A DNA stretch of 64,000 nt from Trachythela sp. YZ-2020 (taxonomy: Eukaryota; Cnidaria; Anthozoa; Malacalcyonacea; Clavulariidae). The DNA lies in NCBI GenBank assembly GCA_016169945.1, contig JADLSH010000191.1, positions 1,391,501-1,455,500 of the forward strand, given 5' to 3'. How positions within the stretch are numbered: the stretch's first letter is position 1; every line of letters begins with the position of its first letter. Positions 12,801 through 21,340 of the stretch are shown here, piece after piece. Made by a program: the position numbers and the translations under genes. The notes below the pieces were generated by a model. It made no database searches. It saw only the letters and a list, made by a program, of their open reading frames with translations, and was not told where the DNA came from.

Positions 12801-15800
12801 TTCATTTAACGAACCATTCATTTCACTGTGAGATTTCTCTGGCATAAGAATGATTCTCTCGGGCGGGTTGAGTAACAGTTCCTTTATCTCTGAACCCTCC
12901 GGTGCCAAGTCAAGAGGAGTTTTACCTTTATTTGATCTAGAAATTATTTATCAGGAAAGAAAGTCTTGAGTTCTTTCAAGTCTTTCCTTGGAGGGTGTGT
13001 TGGTGGTGATACATATGTCTTTCACCTCTGTGACCAGGGTTCAATTCCTGCAATATCCAGTTGTCTGTTTCATCTCAGTCGCATATAAGAATAGTGCTTC
13101 CAGTTTGACTCTACCAAACTCTGCAGGTTTTCTACAGGTGCTCCAGTCCCTTCCTGTAGTAACACCGGCTCAATAAAGGAACTCCCTTACTGGAATTCTA
13201 GGAAGAACACTTTAGAACTCATGGAGCTATCCAGCATAAATAAAGTTAGTTTAGTTTAGGTTCCCGTTTCCTCTTGTAGTACCACTGGACCAACAATAAG
13301 GGCAGCCCCTTGCTGGACCTCTAGGTAGGGTTTTAGAACAGATAGTGCTATGTAGTATAATTTCTGTTCCTATGGAACTTTAGATTTGACGACGGCTACG
13401 AGGAATGACTACGACTACGAGATTTTCCCGTTAAATATCTGCTAATACAAACTCAAAGTTGTACTCGCTTTGGCTCAACTGTTGATATAAAGATGTGCTG
13501 TGCCAAAGAGAGGATGATAACAAGTTTGTATTAGTCGACTCGTAGTCGTAGTCGTTCTCGTAGCCGTCGTCAATTCCCTACTATCATATATAAACGGGCT
13601 AACTGAAGAAATGTGAAACATACTAAAAAAGAAACTCCCGTCCTACCCTTGTGTAAGAGTAATATCAGTTCGTGCGCCATAACTTAAGAGGATATTTAGA
13701 ATTTCTTTATCTCTACGTTTGACTGCATCAAATAACGCTGTTGAACCTTCACTGTTAGTTGCGTTTATATCTGCATTGTGTTCTAAAAATTGAGGGGGAA
13801 AACCGTGAAAATCGTACACGCGCAAGGACTGCAGAGTCTATTTTCATGAGGAAAACACAAAGAAATTAGCATCGTATCGTTGTCATGATACCACATTATT
13901 TAAAAGATAAATTGAACGGGAAAGTTGAGAAAATTTATGGACGTTAATTACCGTGGTATCAAGACAACGATACGATGCTGATTTCGTTTGTATTTTACTC
14001 ATGAATTATTAATGAGTTTGAGAAATTTACCAATTTCTTTGCTAAACTCACCACAAAGCAATTTGACAGCCTCGTGACCACCAAAAGTGGCTGCCCAATG
14101 TATAGCGCGATTATTTGTTTTTGTTCCATCGCCAGCATTTGCACTCACGCCGGCATTCAGCAATCTTTCTAGTTTTGTTAATCTAAAGTAGATGAAAACT
14201 TTGTCAATGAACTAAAAATACTAAAATAACCAAATTTTGTTCATGGTTAATTTGTGTAAGTTACAGGAATATAATTCTCACATTCTGGACGGACGTTCAG
14301 TAAAAACCATATTTTCAGAACACTCGATCGGGTATTTGCACTCACATAAAAAATTTGCCCAAAAAGAGAAAACATGATAGCGATATATTCGGTATGATTT
14401 AAGATTTTAAAGGCCCAGTGTCACCTACTGAGCGCTGTGATTTAGTGCTCTCAAACTTGAAATGGCTCATTATGTAATAAAAATCGGCCTAATTTACACC
14501 CAATCTTCAATTTAAGTAAATCCCGGGGGTTTATATTAGAATTTGATCCACTCAACATGATGAATAACAGCGAATAAAATCACATCGCTCAGCAGGTGCC
14601 TTTGAGGTCTTACTGGCTATGAGCAGCAGCTTCTAGGAGTTGTTCATTGTAGACTCGAAGTATTTTTTCGTCAGTACAATATTCAAATGGCGTAGCTCCT
14701 TCTTTGTTTACTCTGGTCGGATCTGCACCAGCAGACAACAGCGCTCTAGTGATGTCAGCATTACCTAGCTGTAGAAAGTAGTTATTCTTCATAGGTATGG
14801 GTTTCACTAAGCACTATCACAGCAGACGGGGCGAAGGGGGGGGGGATTTTTGGCCGCCATGTTGGATTACAATATTGGCACAATTCTGGTCAGTGTCCCA
14901 CTGAATGAAACCCATCTATATATATATATTATAGCTGAAAATTCCAACCTGCAAATTAATACTATTTAATTCAAATGCAACTCCGAGCATACATATGAAC
15001 ATTAGATTGATTCATATTATGACTTGGGATGAGTTTATAATGTAGAATTCATTTAAAACCAATCAAAATGTAACCGACAATTTCGAACGAGAAATTTGTA
15101 TAAACGTTAATATCGTAACTTTTAAAACTAAGATTGTATTCTGCATCAAGGAAACGATGGTAAATATATATCTTAAAATGATTCACCGTCTTAATATGGT
15201 TTTAATCAACTGAAATGTTAAACAACGAATGCAAACTCATAAGTATTAGGAAGCGCGCTTTAACTTTAATTAAACTTAAAGTTTGAATTTAATAAATATT
15301 TTCATCTAGTGTTAATTAAAGCCACCGTTTAATGAGTTTCCCAATAAAAATAAAGTATATAATCATTACTGAACTCGAAACTGCGTTGAAAACATTTAAA
15401 CTAGTCTAAAGCATACTGTATGTTGAAAAGTAGAAAACTATTTAACAATGGTTAGTTATACGGAGATGACAACAAAATGTCTTCAATATCAAACAAGCAG
15501 ACATTTTTCTTCTTCAGACTCTCAAGCTGGAATAATATTTATCATTATTATAAACATTTTCGTCTCGATATTTGGTACAGTTGCTAATGGTCTAATAATT
15601 CTAGCTTACTGGCGAAACCGTCGTTTACGAAACATGCAGAATTTTATCTTCCTAGCACTGGCCATTACAGATCTGAGCGTAACGGCCTTTCTTCAACCGT
15701 TGTTTGCAGTTGGTAAGATTACGGATTTATTGGGGCTAAAATCCTGTCTAATTTTGAGACTTCATTCTATGACATTTATTTGTCTCAATCTCTCGTTAAT

Positions 15801-18800
15801 GACAACTCTTATTTTGAGTCTGCAAAGTTTTCTAACACTGGCGTACCCTTATCGCTACCAAAATTTCATCACAAAATATCGGTTAAAAGTCATCGTCTTT
15901 TTCTCATGGTTTCTAGTTATAGGTATTACTATAATAACGTTATTCTTGGATAAAATATGGATTGCAGTTTTGGGGTCTCTCATAATGGGATTTTTGACAG
16001 TTTTCACAGTAATATTCACATGGGTATGGACATATAAACTAGTAAATCATCACCGACGTGCTATTAAAACCACACAGACACCATCGAGTAGTGTAATCGT
16101 TGCAGAAAAGAAGATTCTGAGATCAACAGTGACTTCTATTGTTATTATTTCAAGTCTTCTTGCTTGTTACATCCTTAATATAGGATTTCTGTTTCATTAC
16201 ATATTGAATAATGACTGGGGAACCGATTACATTTTATGGGCTATTGCAATGACTTTGACTTATTCAAACTCACTAGTAAACCCATGCCTAGTGTTCTGGC
16301 GTAATAGTTGTTTTAGGGGAACAGTTCGGGGTATTTGCATTAGAAATTAGTTGATTGCTAGATTTCTAACTTAATAATGGAGCCACTTCTTGAAAATAAA
16401 AATTGTTGTATTAAATAAATTGTGGTAAACATTGCTTGTATTATTTGATTTGTGAACTTTTAAATACTGACCTACTCACTGGGACTGGCTGACTGAAAAG
16501 ACTGACTGTCCAACCAAATGATGACTGAATAACCAACCAACCAACTGACCAACCGACCAACGAACTGACTGACTGACTGACCAACCAACAGACCAACCAA
16601 CGGACTGATGGACATGGACCGACCGGATGGACATGGACCGACCGGACATGGACCGACCGGATGGACATGGACCGACCGACCGACAGACCCCAAGCCTAAA
16701 TCCTTACCTTTGTTGCAAGATGTAAAGCAGTACCAGCATCATTATCAACATAGTTCAGCATGGCACGTAAAATATCGTATGGATTATCTTCGTATCTTCG
16801 TAATCTATTAAAGCGACCGCCCCCAACTGTAACTTTGTTGTAACTTTTAAAACTAAGATTGTATTCTGCATCAAGGACACGATTGTAAATATATATTGAA
16901 ATGAATTCTTAAAATGATTCACCGTGTTAAAATGGTTGTAATCAACTGAAATGTTAAACAACGAATGCAAACTCATAAGTATTAGGAAGCGCGGTTTAAC
17001 TTTAATTAAACTTAAAGTTTAACTTTAATAAATATGTTCATCCATATATAGTGTTAATTAAAGCCACCGTTTAATGAGTTTTCCAATAAAAATATTAAAG
17101 TATATAATCATTACTGAACTCGAAACTGCGTTAAAAACATTTAAACTAGTCTAAAGCATACTGTACGTTGAAAAGTAGAAAACTATTTAACAATGGTTAG
17201 TTATACGGATATGATAACACAATGTCTTCAACATCAAACAAGCAGAAATTTTTCTTCTTCAGACTTTCGAGCTGGAATAATATTTATCATTATTATAAAC
17301 ATTTTGGTCTCGATATTTGGTACAGTTGCTAATGGTCTAATAATTACAGCTTACTGGCGAAACCATCGTTTACGAAACATGCAGAATTTTATCTTCCTAG
17401 TACTGGCCATTACAGATCTGAGCGTAACAGCCTTTTTTCAACCGTTGTTTGCAGTTGCCCTGGTTACTGATTTATTGGGGCTAAAATCCTGTCTAATTTG
17501 GAGACTTCATTCTATGACATTTATTTGTCTCAATCTCTCGTTAATGACAACTCTTATTTTGAGTCTGCAAAGTTTTCTAACACTGGCGTACCCTTATCGC
17601 TACCAAAATTTCATCACAAAATATCGGTTAAAAGTCATCGTCTTTTTCTCATGGTTTCTAGTTATAGGTATTACTATAATAACGTTATTCTTGGATAAAA
17701 TATGGATTGCAGTGTTGGGGTCTCTCATAATGGCATTTCTGACAGTTTTCACAGTAACATTCACATGGGTATGGACATATAAACTAGTAAATCATCACCG
17801 ACGTGCTATTAAAACCACACAGACACCATCGTGTTGTGTAATCGTTGCAGAAAAGAAGATTCTGAGATCAACAGTGACTTCTATTGTTATTATTTCAAGT
17901 CTTCTCGCTTGTTACGTCCTTAATATAGGATTTCTGTTTCATTACGTATTGAATAATGACTGGGGAATCCGTAAAAACCGAAATTTTATTTTATGGTGTA
18001 TTGCAATGACTTTGACTTATTCAAATTCACTAGTAAACCCATGCCTAGTGTTTTGGCGTAATAGTTGTTTTAGGGGAACAGTTCGGGGTATTTGCGTTAG
18101 AAATTAGTTGATTGCTAGATTTCTAACTTAATAATGGAGCCACTTCTTGAAAATAAAAATTGTTGTATAAAATAAATTGTGGTAAACATTGATTGTATTA
18201 TTTGATTTGTGAACTTTTAAATACTGACCAATTCACTGGCACTGGCTGACTGAAAAGACTGACTGTCCAACCAACCAACCGATGACTGAATAACCAACCA
18301 ACCAACTGACCAACCAAATCACTGACCAACCGACTCACTGACCAACCGACCAACCAACAGACTGATGGACATGGACTGACCACTCAACCAACTGATGGAC
18401 ATGGAAATGGACTGACCAAAACCACTCAACCAACTGATGGACATGAACATGGATGGACCGACCGACCAACTGATGGACATGGACCAACCGACTGATGGAC
18501 ATGGTCATGGACCAACCGACCGATCCCAAGCCTAAATCCTTACCTTTGTTGCAAGATGTAAAGCAGTACCAGCATCATTATCAACATAGTTCAGCATGAC
18601 ACGTAAAATATCGTATGGATTATCTTCGTAATCTTCGTCCCATTTTCTGATCCGGAAATCTTCCCCATCAGCATCATCCTCGTCATCTTCAAAGAAACCA
18701 TTTTCAAACCTGCCTGGAGGAAGCACCATAGGGCCTTGTTAGAGAGGGTATATACTTGTCAGACTTTCAAAACTATAGTATTGTGGCAGTTTAGAAAGGT

Positions 18801-19723
18801 TCCCATGTTCTTACCAAATTTTGCTATTTTTCCTAACTTCTTCCTCAAGAATCCTAGAGATCTTTGCAAAGATTCTCAAGAACAAATTAACCTTTTCTTC
18901 CTTCGCTATTATCAATCATCTGGCATTACTGATTAGACAAAGTAAAATGCAGGGCACATTGCAACGTAATGGTTAATAATTAACCACACTGGCTGTCAAT
19001 CTCTTTCTTGTCAACCATTGAGTCACAATGTACCCTAAATACACCTCACTTTCTTCTTTTACTTATCAATTGAAAAGTGTCGAGTCTCAATGCTTATACA
19101 TAATTATTGATATTTCTTACAATAATAATAATAATAATGACATATTTATACAGGGTATAACTACATCAGTTAAAAAAACTGCTAGATAGATAATCCCTCA
19201 TTGCTCAGATTGTTAAAAACAACAGCACTGTCTGAGGTTCAATAAATCAGTTTTTCAGATGTGTTAAAGTTAAAAAATTAACAACACATTTGCTACATTA
19301 TATTATAACATCAAAAGTTTGAGACAATTTTAAGCCGTTTTACAGCACGTAAGCCGATAATTTCTACTTTATTACTATTTGAATGTACACAAAACATACT
19401 ACACAATTTATAAAGTAACAATCAAACTTCACACATCTACTCAATATAAACGCCTGAAAAGTATTTAAAAAGCTTAACACTTCGTGCAAGTGTTGCTCTA
19501 AAATGGCAATAAATGTAAGATATATCACAAATGAAAACCATAACAGATATAAAAATTATTTATACATATGCACTGCAATTTGCACATAAAATGAGCACAA
19601 TTTTTAATTAAACGTACTTTCTGCTGCAGTTGAAAGAATTCCCCTGACAATGTCTGTTCGTCCCAACAAAATAGCTGATTTTAAATTGGAGTAACTTTCT
19701 GCGATAACGCTTTCCTCGCTCAT
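6879..19723 (-). CDS. Ankyrin-repeat protein with C-terminal GH20 hexosaminidase-like domain, 939 residues, 22 exons
   Basis: Exons (minus): 19618-19723, 18544-18713, 14614-14768, 14052-14182, 13647-13782, 12797-12936, 12452-12664, 12037-12230, 11677-11778, 11312-11383, 11094-11144, 10935-11014, 10770-10856, 10565-10633, 10178-10270, 9863-10100, 9541-9587, 9420-9461, 8984-9164, 8105-8359, 7709-7833, 6879-7011. Every phase agrees and the total is 940 codons including TAA. Residues 1-280 contain ankyrin repeats (GTALHLATKLGNADITRALL, RAIHWAATFGGHEAVKLL, GKTPLDLAPEG) and an acidic insert near 42-55. A Ser/Thr/Glu linker follows. From about 330 a GH20-type region begins with WPYPQQLTL, then EARALWYSINTLLQL, INDWPDLKYRAFLVD, LDRYCRKRYIELIPY, IPYYVCPGT and LGILITDWSAYGH, as in bacterial-type GH20 enzymes and hexosaminidase D. 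The usual H-x-G-x-D-E site reads H603-V-G-L-S607-K608, so both catalytic acids are missing and hydrolysis is doubtful. There is no signal peptide, so a cytosolic or nuclear protein is expected. Two GPCR genes sit in intron 2 on the other strand. Confidence 0.87.
7060..7385. repeat. TTTTGACTTG-type 10-bp tandem repeat
   Basis: About 30 imperfect copies of TTTTGACTTG mixed with CTGTGACTTG and TTTTGACTGG. It fills most of the last intron of the ankyrin-GH20 gene, between its exons at 6879-7011 and 7709-7833. The rest of that intron carries a fragment of the MITE family described at 48354-48579 (about 7565-7645). Confidence 0.88.
8455..8975 (+). mobile_element. Tandem fragments of a non-LTR retrotransposon RT 3' end
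   Basis: A unit of about 119 bp is repeated roughly four times, with one shortened copy at 8562-8636. On the plus strand each unit translates to VREARLRWYGHVIRRDEGEP, typical of the C-terminal end of reverse transcriptase ORFs of LINE-like elements. Stops (GAATAA) break the frame in each unit, so it is dead. It lies in the intron between the 8105-8359 and 8984-9164 exons of the ankyrin-GH20 gene. Confidence 0.75.
9620..9838. mobile_element. MITE, family with GGTGGGTTT termini (copy 1)
   Basis: The right end reads AGTGCTTAGTGAAACCCACC and the left end AGTAAGCGTTGCGGGGCAGC, forming an imperfect inverted pair. The inner part, including AACATTATTTTCTCACTCTG, matches the full element at 48354-48579 in inverse orientation. 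Pieces of the same family are at 7565-7645, 14800-14830, 43802-43840 and 44985-45045. It is intronic and non-coding. Confidence 0.7.
12992..13258 (+). mobile_element. tRNA-derived SINE (copy 1)
   Basis: The head carries a B-box-like GGGTTCAATTCCTGC. The body contains AGTGCTTCCAGTTTGACTCT and TGTAGTAACACCGG, and the tail is CCAGCATAAATAAAGTTAG. A second near full-length copy is at 60763-61035. Truncated pieces occur at 7895-8035, 13265-13370, 26815-26900, 27770-27905, 44290-44365, 57170-57260 and 61040-61130. The B box suggests internal Pol III transcription. It lies in an intron of the ankyrin-GH20 gene. Confidence 0.7.
13843..14015. mobile_element. Foldback element with arms of about 55 bp
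   Basis: The left arm has AGCATCGTATCGTTGTCATG and the right arm is its near-perfect reverse complement ending in ACTCATGAA; the loop is about 60 bp. The arms match the start of the repeats at 331-594 and 63005-63210, and a rearranged piece lies at 45335-45390. It occupies most of the intron between the 13647-13782 and 14052-14182 exons. Confidence 0.8.
15448..16350 (+). CDS. Class A-like GPCR, copy 1 (single exon)
   Basis: A 300-residue intronless receptor with seven hydrophobic segments (about 28-53, 64-88, 105-133, 146-166, 172-196, 227-252, 262-284). Class A landmarks are N47 in TM1 (GTVANG) and D75 in TM2 (LAITDL). Other switches are degenerate: the DRY position reads Q126-S-F, CWxP reads C240-Y-I-L, and NPxxY reads N278-P-C-L-V. 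C100 at the top of TM3 has no partner because loop 2 is only a few residues long and lacks Cys, as in melanocortin-type receptors. The ligand is unknown. It lies inside intron 2 of the ankyrin-GH20 gene on the opposite strand and is a tandem duplicate of 17193-18107. Confidence 0.9.
   Translation: MVSYTEMTTKCLQYQTSRHFSSSDSQAGIIFIIIINIFVSIFGTVANGLIILAYWRNRRLRNMQNFIFLALAITDLSVTAFLQPLFAVGKITDLLGLKSCLILRLHSMTFICLNLSLMTTLILSLQSFLTLAYPYRYQNFITKYRLKVIVFFSWFLVIGITIITLFLDKIWIAVLGSLIMGFLTVFTVIFTWVWTYKLVNHHRRAIKTTQTPSSSVIVAEKKILRSTVTSIVIISSLLACYILNIGFLFHYILNNDWGTDYILWAIAMTLTYSNSLVNPCLVFWRNSCFRGTVRGICIRN
16480..16690. repeat. GACCAACC/GACCGAC low-complexity tract in unit A
   Basis: Degenerate ACTGACCAACC units followed by GGACATGGACCGACC units. 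The homologous tract in unit B (18225-18525) is about 90 bp longer, showing expansion or contraction since the duplication. Reading frames across it are spurious. Confidence 0.85.
16708..16800 (-). pseudogene. Duplicated partial exon 2 of the ankyrin-GH20 gene
   Basis: The minus strand repeats the 3' half of the exon at 18544-18713, including the donor CTTGCAACAAAG/GTAAGG, with one clear substitution (Val to Ala codon). The 5' half and the true acceptor are gone. An AG (TTTAATAG) just upstream could act as acceptor, but the resulting phase does not fit exon 1 or exon 2. It therefore looks like a relic carried by the segmental duplication. Confidence 0.82.
17193..18107 (+). CDS. Class A-like GPCR, copy 2 (single exon)
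   Basis: A 304-residue paralogue of 15448-16350, about 91% identical. Roughly 70 residues from late TM3 to TM5 are unchanged. It keeps the same unusual switches: QSF for DRY, CYVL for CWxP and NPCLV for NPxxY. Differences cluster in the N-terminus, the TM2-TM3 loop (ALVTD against GKITD) and loop 3, where this copy has a basic IRKNRNF insertion. N19-F-S forms a possible glycosylation site that copy 1 lacks. The promoter-proximal sequence is also duplicated, so both copies may be expressed. Confidence 0.9.
   Translation: MVSYTDMITQCLQHQTSRNFSSSDFRAGIIFIIIINILVSIFGTVANGLIITAYWRNHRLRNMQNFIFLVLAITDLSVTAFFQPLFAVALVTDLLGLKSCLIWRLHSMTFICLNLSLMTTLILSLQSFLTLAYPYRYQNFITKYRLKVIVFFSWFLVIGITIITLFLDKIWIAVLGSLIMAFLTVFTVTFTWVWTYKLVNHHRRAIKTTQTPSCCVIVAEKKILRSTVTSIVIISSLLACYVLNIGFLFHYVLNNDWGIRKNRNFILWCIAMTLTYSNSLVNPCLVFWRNSCFRGTVRGICVRN
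18225..18525. repeat. GACCAACC/GATGGACATGG tract in unit B
   Basis: Homologous to 16480-16690 but longer, with CAACTGATGGACATGG units. It lies between the second GPCR and the host exon. Confidence 0.85.
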
Positions 19724-21340
19724 CTTGTATTAATAACTTTTGTAGTTAATCTTGAACTGAATTATAAACATGAAGCGACAATGAAGCCATGTTGGATTGT
19801 GTTGATATGATCAATTTCCTGTTGCCACGTCGAAAACTCAAAGATGCCCCGCCTCCTTTTACCATGAAAGACCGAAAGAGTTTGCAAAGATAACCCCCCT
19901 CCGCCCCTCCGGTAAAACATGCAACTTTTCTAGAATTTTATACTAGGAGACAAAACTGTGACAATTGAATATTTGGTTAAATATTAATGAAATACTGTTA
20001 ACCATGAATACCAGTTGCATACTTTTGGATTAACTCTGTGAAAAGCGTTTTACCAGCACATGGTACTAAACCGGCTACAGATTTATTTATTCCAACAGTT
20101 GATTTTAGATATCACTGGAAAAATTATGCATCATGGTACCACACATGGTAGTCAAATTCAAATGTAATGACACTTATAAGAGCGAACAAGTAATGCTAAA
20201 TACTTTCATTACATGCATGTATTTGCTACCAAACACTGTCTGATACAGGGCCTCTTTTAACTAATAAACTGGAGGGGGGCAAAGCTCCCATGTTGGCCCC
20301 CCCAGTAAACTATTCCCCCCCCCAGTGAAGGTCCCTTTTGTCCAAAAAGATAAGCAAAAAAGGGAAAAATGACTTAGTTCAGAAGAGTGTTATGATATTT
20401 TCACAACAAAACCTTGCTTTTGTACCTAAAGCTCAGTCCGTTTAGAGGAGATATATCAAAAATTCTCTCTGAAAATGCAGGAAATCAAGCCACAGCGACT
20501 CAACAAGACCCCCCTCCAATATACCACCTTCTTGTTAGGTCCCTTTGCGTTGATGCTCCCCCCCCCTATTATTGGAATTCAGCCTGCTATTACAATAATT
20601 TACTACTTGTATATTAAAGGAGACAAGTTACAGCTTCGTTAAAAAAACGCAATTTGCAAGACATATTTTCTGACATTCTGGCAATTTTTTGACGTAAACC
20701 GACCAGTTACCAACTAGACACCCTTCAATTCACGGAAAGTAGTTTTAAATATGTTGATTGTTGCTTTCGCCATAGCCTTGTTTTTCTGATCGACTACTAG
20801 TAACTACGAGACGTTGGACTATTGAAATTGAAAACTATTCTTTAGAATGTTCGAGTCAACTATTCTTTAGAATGTTCGAGATCGATGATTATCAGCAAAG
20901 TGGTGCGATTAGTTATTTAGTTTCACAAAGAATGAAAGAGTCTTTTACAGTCAAAATTAATTTGCTGCCCCTCTCGAGGCCACGCGTGGGTTCAATCATA
21001 GATAGTTCAATTAATATAACACATTGTTAGGAGTGACAGATGTGTTTGCATTTCAATGTATGAAAGATTGGAATGGGAAACAAACGTTAATCAGCGTGTA
21101 TACTGTACAACAGTCAAAAGTGTACCATACAACCGTGAGTTGCCTCTGGCACACAGGATAATGAAGATGTTAAAAAATACTGTGAACAGACAATGAGATT
21201 GTGAACACAATATTTTTCAGATAGACACCTATTTGGCATAAATTAGAATTCTTTACTGTCATATTAAAAGTCAACGGATTTGTCCGTCTGATCACTAAAG
21301 TCGGTCGGCTGAATACTGAAGAGGTATAAAGATGTTACAT
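19724..21340. other. Intergenic region between the ankyrin-GH20 and DPF genes
   Basis: This 1.6-kb interval holds the upstream region of the ankyrin-GH20 gene (left) and the downstream region of DPF (right), both on the minus strand. C/G runs near 20270-20320 and 20500-20560 resemble edges of a degraded MITE, but no clean terminal repeats were found. No gene was recognised. Confidence 0.5.

Larger units (their letters stand above)
15117..16800. repeat. Segmental tandem duplication, unit A
   Basis: Unit A runs from CTTTTAAAACTAAGATTG to part of a host-gene exon. It includes the first GPCR gene, its downstream simple repeat (16480-16690) and 93 bp of exon. Unit B is at 16842-18632. Upstream, coding and downstream sequence all match at high identity with small indels, so a single block was copied rather than a retrocopied transcript. 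Confidence 0.9.
16842..18632. repeat. Segmental tandem duplication, unit B
   Basis: This is the second copy of the block described at 15117-16800. Its right end runs into the intact exon 18544-18713 of the host gene, so unit B holds the original exon end and unit A the truncated copy. Confidence 0.9.

Noticed and set aside
16441..16693. Short proteins rich in SVHVHPVG and VGWSVG
   Set aside because: Artefacts of the GACCAACC low-complexity tracts; the same applies at 18198-18529 and 502-762.
12240..19723. Separate ankyrin gene and hexosaminidase gene
   Set aside because: The exon 12452-12664 links both parts: its 5' phase matches the last ankyrin exon and its 3' end already encodes the GH20 N-terminal WPYPQQ segment in phase with the next exon.
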